NCBI GenBank assembly: GCA_039683515.1
Contig: JBDKRG010000020.1
Coordinates: 1 to 64,000 of the forward strand
Direction of reading: 5' to 3'
DNA: 64,000 nt
Origin: JAJFUE01 sp039683515
GTDB lineage: Bacteria > Sumerlaeota > Sumerlaeia > MVZB01
Both the position numbers and the translations under genes were made by a program. Positions within the stretch are counted from its first letter, which is position 1; the number at the start of each line of letters is the position of its first letter. The notes beneath the pieces are model-generated. The model was not told the origin of the DNA. It did no database searches and worked only from the letters and a program-made list of their open reading frames with translations. Positions 17,554-25,736 of the stretch are shown here, piece by piece.

Positions 17554-19092
17554 ATGGATATTTATGGGGTTACCTGCAAGTTGATTTCTGTTTTGACCGC
17601 TCAAACCGCAACCAAACCACGCCGGATCTCCACCGCATCCACCCTCGGCTTCGTCCGCCGGAATTGGGAAATCCTCGCGTTCGCGGCGGCCCTCCTCGCG
17701 TGCTGCCTCTATTACGCGACGGCTCTCGGTTGCCGGATCGACGACTCCTTTATTTACCTGCGGGTCGCCGAGAATTTTCTCGACTCGGGACGGCCGATTT
17801 ATAACATCGGCGACGAACGCTTCATTTCAACCAGCCCCCTGTGGCTTTTCCTGATCATCGCCGCCAAGCTGGTTGTCTGGGGAGCCGAGCTGACCTCGAT
17901 ATCCAAGTGGCTCTACATCCTGTCGCTCGTCGCGTCTTCGCTTTGCCTGAGGTCGATCTGCCGGGGGCGCTACCCATTGGCCGCATCCCTCGCTCCGTTG
18001 GCCGTGTTCTGTTCTCCGCTTGCCATCAACGCCGTCGGCATGGAATTTGCCGTCACGCTGGCGACGGGGCTGGCGCTGATCCGGGCTTTTGAGCGCCAGA
18101 AATGGATCCTGTTCGGTTTTTGCGGCGGCCTGTTTTACCTGGCCCGATCCGAAGGCGCCCTGCTTGTGGCCGTCATGATGGCGGTATTCGTTGGGCGCAT
18201 GTACAGGCAATCGGGCTCGCGCAGGGAATTCCTGGCACGCGTCTGGACGCCGATCGACGCCTGCCTGATCGTCGTGATGATCTGGCATCTCTACTACCTG
18301 ATGAGCTTTGGCCGGTTTTTCCCGGACACCCTCCACGCGAAAATCGAGCAGGGTCTCAGCGGGATCTGGCCGCTTTATCACCAGTCGATCCTCAAAAACC
18401 TGTTCCAGACGGCGCGCGGCCACGGCCTCGCATGCGGTCTCATGCTCGTGGGCGCCGTGGCGATGGCGCGCCGGTTTCCATGGATCGCCGGCTGGGCGGC
18501 CATTCAAACCGCGGCCTATTGCATGCTCCGCGTCCCGGAATACGTCTGGTATTACCACTCCCTCGTTTTCGCGGCGTCGTTTTCGCTGCTTGTCGGGGTT
18601 GAAACGACGCTCCGGTTCATCAGGCGCGGGTGGCCCCGGCTCCACCCGGCGGCGGCAATCCTTCTGGTGGCGTTCGTCCTATACTGGTCGAACCTCCCCC
18701 AATCCAGGTTTGCCCCGTGGCAGGACCCCCGGCGAAACGCCTACCGCCAGGCCGCCGAATGGATTCGCACGCAGGACGCCGGCCCCAAGACCATCGTCAT
18801 GGATGAAATCGGAATCGTCGGTTACTGCCTGAAGGACTACTCCGTCTTCGACACGGTCGGCCTTTCGAGCCCGGGCGTGACAAGGCAAACGATGGCCCGG
18901 ATCGAACCGCTCGTCCGCGTCCATGCGCCGTCGTTCGTCGTCCTGCGCATCCCGCAAGGCAAGCCCGCGCCGCCCGCCGAGCTGTCCTATGCCGTCGATG
19001 GCGAGCCCCGCCCGATCAAATACCGCCGCGGCCTGATGACGAATCTCAAAGCCGGCTTCGCCGCAGCGGTCTACGCCAGGGCATCCTCGTAA
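17554..19092 (+). CDS. Polytopic GT-C type glycosyltransferase-like membrane protein
   Basis: A 512-residue integral membrane protein resembling GT-C glycosyltransferases that use lipid-linked sugars (ArnT/PMT/arabinofuranosyltransferase-like). The best clue is the early acidic pair in CRIDDSFIYLRVAENF (about residues 60-75), right after the first membrane helix, where GT-C enzymes place the metal/sugar-phosphate Asp. Around ten hydrophobic helices follow, then a soluble C-terminal part (about 390-512). The start at 17554 lacks a clear ribosome-binding site. The upstream 150 bp are AT-rich and may hold a promoter (TTACCC, 18 nt, TATACT). The acceptor is unknown and the family call is by pattern only. 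Confidence 0.6.
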   Translation: MDIYGVTCKLISVLTAQTATKPRRISTASTLGFVRRNWEILAFAAALLACCLYYATALGCRIDDSFIYLRVAENFLDSGRPIYNIGDERFISTSPLWLFLIIAAKLVVWGAELTSISKWLYILSLVASSLCLRSICRGRYPLAASLAPLAVFCSPLAINAVGMEFAVTLATGLALIRAFERQKWILFGFCGGLFYLARSEGALLVAVMMAVFVGRMYRQSGSRREFLARVWTPIDACLIVVMIWHLYYLMSFGRFFPDTLHAKIEQGLSGIWPLYHQSILKNLFQTARGHGLACGLMLVGAVAMARRFPWIAGWAAIQTAAYCMLRVPEYVWYYHSLVFAASFSLLVGVETTLRFIRRGWPRLHPAAAILLVAFVLYWSNLPQSRFAPWQDPRRNAYRQAAEWIRTQDAGPKTIVMDEIGIVGYCLKDYSVFDTVGLSSPGVTRQTMARIEPLVRVHAPSFVVLRIPQGKPAPPAELSYAVDGEPRPIKYRRGLMTNLKAGFAAAVYARASS

Positions 19093-19318
19093 CGGCCGGG
19101 CCGCCGAGCCTGCCCGGCGGCGCTTCGGCCGCAAAAAAGCTTTATGCCGGAACCCCGGCTGGTGTATCCTATGAGTCCAAAAGGAAGATTTCTGGGAGGG
19201 CGCGACCGGGCGAAATCGCAGTTCCGCATGGCGGTCGAACCATACCGGAAGTATGATTAAGTCAAGGCCGGGGGATATTGACATTCCCGCCGATGTTTTC
19301 GGCCAGAATGGTGTTGGC

Positions 19319-19996
19319 ATGGGGAAATTCAATCACAAGCAGGCGACGCAGGTTGCGCGGATCGTGCTGGTTGACGATCACCCGATTGTGCGCCGCGGCC
19401 TGGCGATGATGATCGACGAGGACCCCAACCTCGAGGTCTGCGGCGAGGCCGCGGGCATCTGCGAAGCCCTGCGCCTCATCAACGATCTGAATCCGGACCT
19501 GGTCGTCATCGACATCTCGCTCAAGGACGGCAGCGGCATCGAGCTCATCAAGCAGATCAAGGCCCAGAATAACTCGATCAAGATGCTCGTCTCCTCGATG
19601 CACGAGGAAACCCTGTTCTCCGACCGGGCGCTGCACGCCGGCGCCAAGGGCTACATCAACAAGCAGGAGACCTCCGACAAGATCGTCGAGGCGATCCACG
19701 CGATCCTGAACGGCAAGATTTACCTGAGCGACAACATGACCGAGCGCATGCTGCATCGGGCCGTCTACCCCGAGCAGGCCCCCGTCCAGTCGCCGGTCGA
19801 CAGCCTGACCGACCGCGAGCTGGAGGTCTTCACGCTGGTGGGCCAGGGGATGTCGACGCGCAAGATCGCCAAGCACCTGCACCTGTCCGTCAAGACGATC
19901 GAGACCCACCGCGAGCACATCAAGCGCAAACTCAACCTCGAGTCGAGCCACGAGCTCATCCACCGCGCCGTCCAGTGGGCGATGGAACAGAAATGA
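19319..19996 (+). CDS. NarL/LuxR-type response regulator
   Basis: A 225-residue two-component regulator. The receiver domain has the acidic pocket VDDHP, the phosphoacceptor Asp in VVIDISLKDGSG and the conserved Lys in GAKGYINK. A LuxR-type helix-turn-helix follows (SLTDRELEVFTLVGQGMSTRKIAKHLHLS is its recognition region; VKTIETHREHIKRKL closes it). An open frame reaches back to 19253, so a longer start cannot be excluded. The ATG at 19319 leaves a normal short lead before the receiver fold. No histidine kinase is adjacent. The stop codon overlaps the next start (ATGA), so the regulator is translationally coupled to a pseudopilin-like protein. Confidence 0.88.
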   Translation: MGKFNHKQATQVARIVLVDDHPIVRRGLAMMIDEDPNLEVCGEAAGICEALRLINDLNPDLVVIDISLKDGSGIELIKQIKAQNNSIKMLVSSMHEETLFSDRALHAGAKGYINKQETSDKIVEAIHAILNGKIYLSDNMTERMLHRAVYPEQAPVQSPVDSLTDRELEVFTLVGQGMSTRKIAKHLHLSVKTIETHREHIKRKLNLESSHELIHRAVQWAMEQK

Positions 19997-20550
19997 CCCG
20001 CTGGAAACCCCGCGAAGACATCAAATACTCCTTGATCCTGATCCTTGTGTTCAGTGTGTTCCTCTATTTTGTCTGGGAAGAAGATGTCCGCTCCAAAACC
20101 ACCTTTGTTCAAATCGCTTTTCGCCAGGCGATTCTCCATCTTGCGACAACGCTTGAGTCGGAGCATAAACTCCCCGAAACTCTGCCTGATTCTGTTGACG
20201 GCGGGTTTGTCATTGCCGACCCGTACGACCAAAAATCGCGCGGCGAAAAACGGCTCAAGTGTTATGCCGATTTGGACAACCTGAACGGCGAGGTTCACAG
20301 CTTTACGTTCACGGGAAATAAATTCAAATACCTGCGGCTGAGCGACACGCTGGCAGTCGTTTATTCCTACGGCCCCGACCGCGACGACGACATCGGCCGC
20401 CTCCCGCGCGAGGAGCAAATCAAGCTCGCCACCGAGACGCATGATCTGAACAGCCGCTACGCCCACCTGCGATACGACCCGACCAACGGCAACATCAGCG
20501 GCGGCGATATCTGGCGATCGACCGCGAATATCACGCCGAAGGCCAAGTGA
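19993..20550 (+). CDS. Pseudopilin-like exported/membrane protein
   Basis: A 185-residue protein with one N-terminal membrane helix (about 10-27 in IKYSLILILVFSVFLYFVW) and a soluble domain outside the cytoplasm. The C-terminal part contains YSYGPDRDDDIG and DPTNGNISGGDIWR, which resemble the calcium-site and SGDIWR-like end of GspG-type major pseudopilins. The classical prepilin peptidase site (Gly before Phe-Thr-Leu-Glu) is absent, so this may be a pilin-domain protein that is not processed. Its ATG overlaps the stop of the response regulator by 4 nt. Its role is not known. Confidence 0.6.
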   Translation: MTRWKPREDIKYSLILILVFSVFLYFVWEEDVRSKTTFVQIAFRQAILHLATTLESEHKLPETLPDSVDGGFVIADPYDQKSRGEKRLKCYADLDNLNGEVHSFTFTGNKFKYLRLSDTLAVVYSYGPDRDDDIGRLPREEQIKLATETHDLNSRYAHLRYDPTNGNISGGDIWRSTANITPKAK

Positions 20551-20571
20551 GCACATCGACAATTCGACGTC

Positions 20572-20651
20572 GGAATTTCAGTTCGGAGTTCAAACTTTAG
20601 TTTGCTTCTTGAAGCCGGCAAGCTGAAGCTTGAACTCCGAACCGAAATTCC
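20572..20651. repeat. Long imperfect hairpin of a short repeat family
   Basis: GGAATTT (20572-20578) and GTTCGGAGTTCAA (20581-20593) pair with TTGAACTCCGAAC (20630-20642) and AAATTCC (20645-20651), with one 2x2 internal mismatch. It may end transcription of the regulator operon. Confidence 0.7.
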
Positions 20652-20671
20652 ATCTCCCGCCGGCTTTGGTT

Positions 20672-20710
20672 TTCATTTCTCATTGCTCATTGCTCATTTC
20701 TCATTCATTT
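20672..20710. repeat. Period-7 CTCATTG repeat
   Basis: Tandem TCATTGC/TCATTTC units. Related T-rich period-7 motifs are found at 51119-51150 inside birA. Confidence 0.5.
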
Positions 20711-20755
20711 TCTACCCATGACAATTGCCAATCTTCATGCCCGGCGTGATCGCCC

Positions 20756-21565
20756 ATGAACCTGGTCCGACTCGAAAACCGCCTCCTTGTCTCCGCCGCC
20801 ACGATCGGCGTGCCGGTTTATGATTTCGATTTCGCCCTGTATTTTACCTGCACTCACCCGTACGAGCCGAACCCCGGCGAGCGCTGCGTGCTTCGCACCG
20901 GCCAGATCCAGGATTACGAAAAAACATACAACGATTACGCGAGCAATAATCTCCGGCTCGTCAACACCCCGGCCGACTACAAAATGGCGAGCGAGCTCGA
21001 GGCGTGGTATCCGCTCATCAGCGACATGACCCCGCGCACTCACCTGTTCGACCAGCTCCCCACCGCCGAGCAAATCGAAGCCGAGTTCGAGTGGCCGATT
21101 TTCCTCAAGGGGTCGCGCCAGACCAACCGCCACATCGCCGAATTGTCGGTCGTGCAAAACCGCGAGCAATACGAGCGCGTCGCCGACGCCTACCGCGCCC
21201 ACCCGATCCTCAACTGGCAGAAGCCCGCCGTGCGCGAATTCGTCCCGCTCATGCCGGTCGAGGGCGAGATCCCCGGCGTCATCAAGCCCTCGGTCGAATA
21301 CCGCTCGTTCTGGTGGTTTGGCCGATGCGTCGGTTGCGGCCGTTACTGGCACATGGCCCCGGCTTACGATTGCCGCGACCTTCAGGCCGGCCTCGACCTC
21401 GCGCGCGAGGCCGCCGCCCGCGTCAACGTCCCCTTCCTCGTCGTCGATTTCGCGAAGACCCTGGGGGCCGATTGGATTGTCATCGAGTGCAACGACGCGC
21501 AAGAATCCGGCTACGCCGCCATGCCCCCGCAACTGCTGTGGCGCAACATTCTGGACCTGATGTGA
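20756..21565 (+). CDS. ATP-grasp protein (R2K-like clade)
   Basis: A 269-residue cytoplasmic protein with ATP-grasp features: WPIFLKGSRQT (about 113-123) for the nucleotide-binding strand, REFVPL for the hinge, and the C-terminal metal-binding block VVDFAKT...WIVIECNDAQESGYA (about 229-255). These resemble the R2K clade, whose members join a peptide or amine to a carboxylate at the cost of ATP. No substrate can be named. The start has no strong ribosome-binding site. It lies 5 nt ahead of a GNAT acetyltransferase, so ligation and acetylation may act on the same molecule. Short length and unusual clade make this an accessory gene. Confidence 0.65.
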   Translation: MNLVRLENRLLVSAATIGVPVYDFDFALYFTCTHPYEPNPGERCVLRTGQIQDYEKTYNDYASNNLRLVNTPADYKMASELEAWYPLISDMTPRTHLFDQLPTAEQIEAEFEWPIFLKGSRQTNRHIAELSVVQNREQYERVADAYRAHPILNWQKPAVREFVPLMPVEGEIPGVIKPSVEYRSFWWFGRCVGCGRYWHMAPAYDCRDLQAGLDLAREAAARVNVPFLVVDFAKTLGADWIVIECNDAQESGYAAMPPQLLWRNILDLM

Positions 21566-21570
21566 CGACT

Positions 21571-22029
21571 ATGAAGATCGAATACCTCGCCGACCACACT
21601 CATTTCATCCCGACGCTCGCGCGCTGGTTTCATGCCGAGTGGGGGTACCTTTACCCTGAGCGCACGGTTGAAATCCTGAACGGACTCGTCGCCGAGCGCG
21701 CCAACCGCGACCGCATCCCGCTGACGCTCGTCGCGATCGACGGCGATGAAGTCGTCGGCACGGTCTGCCTCAAGGTGAACGACATGTCGATCCGGCCGGA
21801 ACTGGCGCCGTGGCTGGCGTGCCTGTACGTCGATGAAAACCATCGCCGTCAAGGCATCGGCGAGGCGCTCGTCGCCGCGATCGAAAAGGAATCCGCCCGC
21901 CTTGGCGTCAACAAGCTCTATCTTTTCACGCCATCGGAGGAAAAGTTCTACGCCAAGCGCGGCTGGTCCGTCCGCGAGCGCGTCAATTACCTCCACTGCG
22001 ACGTGACCGTCATGGAGAAGCGCCTGTAG
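21571..22029 (+). CDS. GNAT family N-acetyltransferase
   Basis: A 152-residue acetyltransferase that would move an acetyl group from acetyl-CoA to an amine. The acetyl-CoA loop VDENHRRQGIGEALV (about 87-101) fits the GNAT Q/RxxGxG/A motif, and the C-terminal FYAKRGW matches the last conserved strand. The ATG at 21571 is 5 nt after the stop of the ATP-grasp gene. The open frame extends upstream through that gene but has no family similarity there. The substrate is unknown; coupling to the ATP-grasp enzyme suggests a shared small molecule or peptide. Confidence 0.85.
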   Translation: MKIEYLADHTHFIPTLARWFHAEWGYLYPERTVEILNGLVAERANRDRIPLTLVAIDGDEVVGTVCLKVNDMSIRPELAPWLACLYVDENHRRQGIGEALVAAIEKESARLGVNKLYLFTPSEEKFYAKRGWSVRERVNYLHCDVTVMEKRL

Positions 22030-22110
22030 GTCGCTAACGAGAAAACGTTCACGCAAAATCGCAAAAGAGCAAAAGGCGCAAAAAACATGTTTCGTTGAAG
22101 GACGGAATTA

Positions 22111-22189
22111 AACCGCCAAGACGCCAAGTGCGCCAAGAATAAAGGAATGAAAGATTTCAGGTCTTGGCGATCTTGGCGTCTTGGCGGTT
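22111..22189. repeat. Perfect inverted pair of GCCAAG repeats
   Basis: AACCGCCAAGACGCCAAG (22111-22128) and its exact complement (22172-22189) form an 18-bp stem around a 43-nt loop that itself holds more TTGGCG units. The surrounding gap 22030-22393 has no gene; 22050-22085 carries a GCAAAA-rich relative of the same kind of repeat. Confidence 0.8.
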
Positions 22190-22326
22190 CAAAATGAATC
22201 CGTGCAAATCCGCCCGATCCGCGTCATCCGCGTTCCATGAGTTTGCGCTCGTCAGCGACGCCCGGCTCAGCATGGGCACAATGCATGATTCAAGGCCCTC
22301 AAATTCTTTCAACGAACCTTCAATGA

Positions 22327-22364
22327 AAAGCCCCCGAACCGAAGCCTCGCTCCGTTCGGGGGCA
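22327..22364 (-). terminator. Terminator of the McsA-like gene
   Basis: CCCCCGAAC (22331-22339) pairs with GTTCGGGGG (22354-22362). Read on the minus strand it is followed by CTTTTC. It lies about 30 nt after the stop of the McsA-like gene. Confidence 0.75.
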
Positions 22365-22393
22365 TGAAACCCACTTTTTTTCTTATCCAGCCG

Positions 22394-23026
22394 CTACGAT
22401 TCCTTGTTCCTCAGCTCCCGGATCTGGTCCCGGCACCTGGCCGCCTTCTCGTAGTCCTCGGCGGCGATCGCCGCCTTCATCGTGCGCGTCAACTCCTCGA
22501 TCGCCCGGTCGGTGTCGGCGATCAGGTTTTCCGCCCCCTTCGTGGGCGACACCGGCTCCTCCTCCTCCTCTTCCTCGACCCGGCCGGCCGCGTCCTCGAA
22601 CGGGCCCGCGGGCTGGGGCGCGGGCGGCTGCGCGAGCCCGCCGCCGGGCCGCCGCCCGACGTGGCGCGTGTCGCCGTGGAAGCGGCGCAGGTCCGCGACG
22701 AGGTAGTCGTGAAACGATTCGTAGCAATCGCTGCAGCCGAGGAGCAGGTTCTTGCGGTAGTCCTCGAACGACAGGCCGCAATGCTTGCAGGTCACGCCGG
22801 TCGGGGCTCCGCCCCCGCCGCCGACGAGCTTGCTGAAATCCTGCTTGAGCATCCCTTCGAGGATGTCGCTCAGCGCGATCTGCTTGGGTTTCTGGTACGG
22901 GCTCAGCTCGGCGGCGTGATCGGAGCACAGATACAAGTCGTAGATCTGGCCGTCCTGGATCCGCGTGAATTTATGCGTGGCCGGCTTGCCGCACTTCATG
23001 CACTTCTTTTTCTGATAGAGAGACAA
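22394..23026 (-). CDS. McsA-like zinc-finger protein with UVR motif
   Basis: A 210-residue protein resembling McsA, the activator of the arginine kinase McsB in protein-quality control. There are two zinc knuckles: CMKCGKPATHKF with a later Cys-His, and CKHCGLSFEDYRKNLLLGCSDC. An acidic low-complexity linker follows, and a C-terminal UvrB/UvrC-type helix pair (IEELTRTMKAAIAAEDYEKAA). I place the start at TTG 23026, 9 nt after AAAGGGG; another TTG at 23065 is possible. No mcsB, clpC or ctsR is adjacent, so function as a kinase activator is uncertain. A terminator follows the stop. Confidence 0.78.
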   Translation of the reverse strand: MSLYQKKKCMKCGKPATHKFTRIQDGQIYDLYLCSDHAAELSPYQKPKQIALSDILEGMLKQDFSKLVGGGGGAPTGVTCKHCGLSFEDYRKNLLLGCSDCYESFHDYLVADLRRFHGDTRHVGRRPGGGLAQPPAPQPAGPFEDAAGRVEEEEEEEPVSPTKGAENLIADTDRAIEELTRTMKAAIAAEDYEKAARCRDQIRELRNKES

Positions 23027-23211
23027 GGCCCAAACCCCTTTCCATCCGGGTGTCGAACGCCTCAATTATATCCCGATCGCCGCGACCAAAAAACGAAAAT
23101 CACGGCCCCGCCCCCGCCCATCGTCTTTGGCTTGCATCTGGCGCCCAAAGAGGCTATTAGCCCGTGCCATGGTTGTTGAGTTATCTTGATATCCCGATTC
23201 AGGAAATCATC

Positions 23212-23659
23212 CTGAAGCGTTTGCTGATGCTGAGCGCCCTCGTCGCCGCATGCGGCGTCACCATGTTCGGCGCCATGGCGGTCGACGGCGCCTGCATCCC
23301 CCGGTCGTGCGCCTATCCCTGGAAGGCGCATTACGATCGCTTTGAAGGCGGCGCCGAACTGATCGTCAGTTTCGCAGCCGGCCTCAACGCCGAGCTCGAC
23401 GAAACCGAATTCAACAAATCCTACGGCGAGGAATTCAAGGCCGCCTCCCACCGCCGCCAGGCCGAAAAACGCGCGCTGTTTCAGAAAGGGCTCGCTCGTC
23501 ATCGACGTCCTCGATGCGAAAACCCACCAGCTTTACTGGCGCGGCACGATCCTCGCCCACATCGACATGAACGTGGACGAGAAGGCGAAGGACCGCCGCG
23601 TCAGGGCCGCCGTCCGTGCCCTGCTCGATCAGTTCCCGAAGCCCAGAACGGCGTCATGA
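23212..23659 (+). pseudogene. DUF4136-like lipoprotein, frameshifted
   Basis: The first part reads as a lipoprotein: LVAAC lipobox, then a domain ending QAEKRALFQK. At GGG 23488-23490 one extra G shifts the frame. In the +1 frame the protein continues GSLVIDVLDAKTHQLYWRG and ends AALRALLDQFPKP-like, stopping at 23659, exactly as DUF4136 proteins end. Without the shift the intact product would be about 148 residues. The start is uncertain (CTG 23212 after AGGA, or ATG 23227; the frame is open from 23164). The shift may be real, or an assembly error in a short G run. DUF4136 proteins are outer-envelope lipoproteins of unknown role. Confidence 0.75.
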
Positions 23660-23663
23660 CGGC

Positions 23664-24587
23664 TTATCGAACGATTTTCTTGGGTTTCGTCTTCCAGCGC
23701 CGGTGCCACCAGAAATACTGCGCCGGGTCCTGAAGGATCGCCCGCTCGAGCGCCTCGTGGTAGCCGCGCAGCAGCCGCAGCTCCTCGGCCTCGGGATCGG
23801 CGCCCGGGTCGGGCCACAGCGGCTCGCCGACGATCGCCCGCAGCCGCCCCGTCCCGTCGCGCAGGCAGAAACTCGGCACGATTGGCGTCCCGAGCCGGAT
23901 CGCGAGCGTCGCCATGCCGGTCGCGGTCGAGGCCGGCCGCCCGAAAAACTCCACGAACCGCCCCCGCCGCCGCGCGTCCTGGTCCGACAGGATCCCGACG
24001 GCGCCGCCGCGTTTCAAGTACGTGACCAGGCGGCGCTGGCTCGGCTCGCGCGTCGAGAACGCCTCCAGCCCGAACCGCGCCCGCAGGCCCGTGATGAACT
24101 CGTCGGTCCGGGCGTTGTGCATCGGCTTGTAGACGACCCCCACCGGCCCGGCCGTCTGCGCGTACCACGCCGCCAGCCACTCCCAGTTGCCGAGATGGCC
24201 GCAGGCAAGAATGACGCCCTTGCCCGCCGCGCGGCAGCGCTCGATCCGCTCGCGCGCCGCGGGATCGATGTCGACCGTGCCGGCGATCGCCGCCGGATCG
24301 AGCCGCCGCATCCAGGCCAGCTCCAGCGCCAGCCCCACCGAGTGCCGGATGATCCCCATCGTCAGTTCGCGGCGCCGCGCGGGGTCGAGCGGCCCGAGCG
24401 CCGTCGCGAGGTTTTCCTCGAGCACCCCCCGGCGCCACGGGAACAGGGACAAAACCCATGCGATCGCGCGCGCGGCGGCCTCGTGCCGGCGCGGGGGGAC
24501 GAGCCCCAGGACCCAAACGGCCAAGCGCAGGGAGGCGTATTCGATTTTGTGCAGGATCGTTGGACTCGCGGTAGGCAATGGCGGCAA
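23664..24587 (-). CDS. LpxL/HtrB-like lipid A acyltransferase
   Basis: A 307-residue membrane-bound acyltransferase that would add a secondary acyl chain to lipid A. It shows the catalytic HLGNWE (His-x4-Glu, about 131-136), the downstream VYKPMHN segment and DQDARRRGRFVEFFG, as in LpxL-family enzymes, with a basic C-terminus. The start is TTG at 24587, 6 nt after the stop of the STAS gene. It is the last gene of a four-gene unit headed by a PilO-like protein. Lipid A modification implies a true LPS outer membrane. Whether it is the main LpxL or an accessory paralogue is not decidable here. Confidence 0.85.
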   Translation of the reverse strand: MPPLPTASPTILHKIEYASLRLAVWVLGLVPPRRHEAAARAIAWVLSLFPWRRGVLEENLATALGPLDPARRRELTMGIIRHSVGLALELAWMRRLDPAAIAGTVDIDPAARERIERCRAAGKGVILACGHLGNWEWLAAWYAQTAGPVGVVYKPMHNARTDEFITGLRARFGLEAFSTREPSQRRLVTYLKRGGAVGILSDQDARRRGRFVEFFGRPASTATGMATLAIRLGTPIVPSFCLRDGTGRLRAIVGEPLWPDPGADPEAEELRLLRGYHEALERAILQDPAQYFWWHRRWKTKPKKIVR

Positions 24588-24593
24588 CCGGCC

Positions 24594-24986
24594 CTAGTTC
24601 AGCTCGTATTCGGGCCGGGCCATCTCGGCCAGGATCGGCTCGCTGGCCGCGCTGTCCAGGATGCGGAAGACCGAGTTGAGCCGGGTCGCCTCGAACAGGT
24701 GCATGTGGGCCGGCGTCGGCCCGAGGATCCGCATCTCGACCTTGTTCTTGCGCGCGCTCATCTGGAACCCGACCAGCATCCCCAGCCCCGAGCTGTCGAT
24801 GAACCCAAGCTGCCCGATGTAAATGTCGACCGCCGGGATCGAGCCGTTCAGGTGCGGGTGGATCGCGCCGCGCACCTTGTCGCTGTTCTGCATGACAAGC
24901 GAGCCGCCCATCAACACAAACAGCCGTTCATCGCGCCGATACAGGCTGATCTGACATTGCGGTCCGGGGGCGTTGAGACTGTTCAT
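24594..24986 (-). CDS. STAS-domain protein (anti-sigma factor antagonist-like)
   Basis: A 130-residue single STAS domain. The signature GFIDSSGLGMLVG places the phosphorylatable Ser at 65/66, as in SpoIIAA/RsbV. Such proteins switch partners by being phosphorylated and dephosphorylated by anti-sigma kinases and PP2C phosphatases; none is encoded here. It follows a STAS-TPR gene by 10 nt and precedes an acyltransferase by 6 nt. Two STAS proteins in tandem suggest a small partner-switching module whose kinase and phosphatase are elsewhere. Confidence 0.85.
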   Translation of the reverse strand: MNSLNAPGPQCQISLYRRDERLFVLMGGSLVMQNSDKVRGAIHPHLNGSIPAVDIYIGQLGFIDSSGLGMLVGFQMSARKNKVEMRILGPTPAHMHLFEATRLNSVFRILDSAASEPILAEMARPEYELN

Positions 24987-24996
24987 GCGGCCTACC

Positions 24997-25716
24997 TCAG
25001 TTGACGCGGATCAACTTTTCAAGCATTTCCAAATGGCGCTGGGCGCGCGCAATGTGTTTATCGTCGTTGTTGCGGCGGCTCAATTCGAGAACCGCCGTCC
25101 AGATTTCCCGTCCCTGCTCGTACCATTCGGCTTTCTTTTCGCAAATGACCCCCAGATTGTTGAGAATCGCGATATTTTCCGGGTCGATCTGGCGCGCGCG
25201 CTGGTAGGCGTTCATCGCCTGGGCGAGGTTCCCCTGGCGCAGGTATTCGACCGCGTCGTTGCAGAGTTGCTGGCTGCGGCCGTCGCCCGCGGGGGCGGGG
25301 TTCTCGCCGCCGCCCGTGGGCGGCACCGGCGTCGCCCCCGTCGAGGTAAAGACCGGCGTCCCGATCTTCCTGATGTTCTGGGTCAACACCTCGGCCTCGA
25401 GCCCCTCCATGATCTCGAAGATCGAGTCGAGCCGCGAGACCCGCAGGATGTCCATGATGCGCGCCGCCGGGCGAAGCAGCGTCATGGAGGAATGCGTCCG
25501 GTTGGCCTCCATCTTGAGCCCGATGAGCGTGCCCAGCCCCGAGCTGTCGATGAACTCCAGGTCCGCGAGGCTGACGTAGAAGTTCTGAATCGCCGGCGTC
25601 AGCAACTCGTTCAGCTTGAGCTTGACTTCGGCGCATGCCTGCTGCGTCAGGCGCCCGCTCAGGGAAGCGAGAATCTCGCTGCCGTGGCGCCAGGCCTCAA
25701 TCCGGTAGTCCTGCAT
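24997..25716 (-). CDS. STAS domain fused to TPR repeats
   Basis: A 239-residue protein with an N-terminal STAS domain (about 1-115; EFIDSSGLGTLIG with Ser58/59), a Pro/Gly-rich linker (about 120-145) and about two tetratricopeptide repeats (AVEYLRQGNLAQAMNAYQRA, then NIAILNNLGVI). The TPR part probably docks a partner while the STAS part carries the phosphorylation switch. It sits 20 nt after the PilO-like gene and 10 nt before the second STAS gene. The fusion is unusual. Confidence 0.82.
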   Translation of the reverse strand: MQDYRIEAWRHGSEILASLSGRLTQQACAEVKLKLNELLTPAIQNFYVSLADLEFIDSSGLGTLIGLKMEANRTHSSMTLLRPAARIMDILRVSRLDSIFEIMEGLEAEVLTQNIRKIGTPVFTSTGATPVPPTGGGENPAPAGDGRSQQLCNDAVEYLRQGNLAQAMNAYQRARQIDPENIAILNNLGVICEKKAEWYEQGREIWTAVLELSRRNNDDKHIARAQRHLEMLEKLIRVN

Positions 25717-25736
25717 GAAAGAACCCGTGGCTTATA

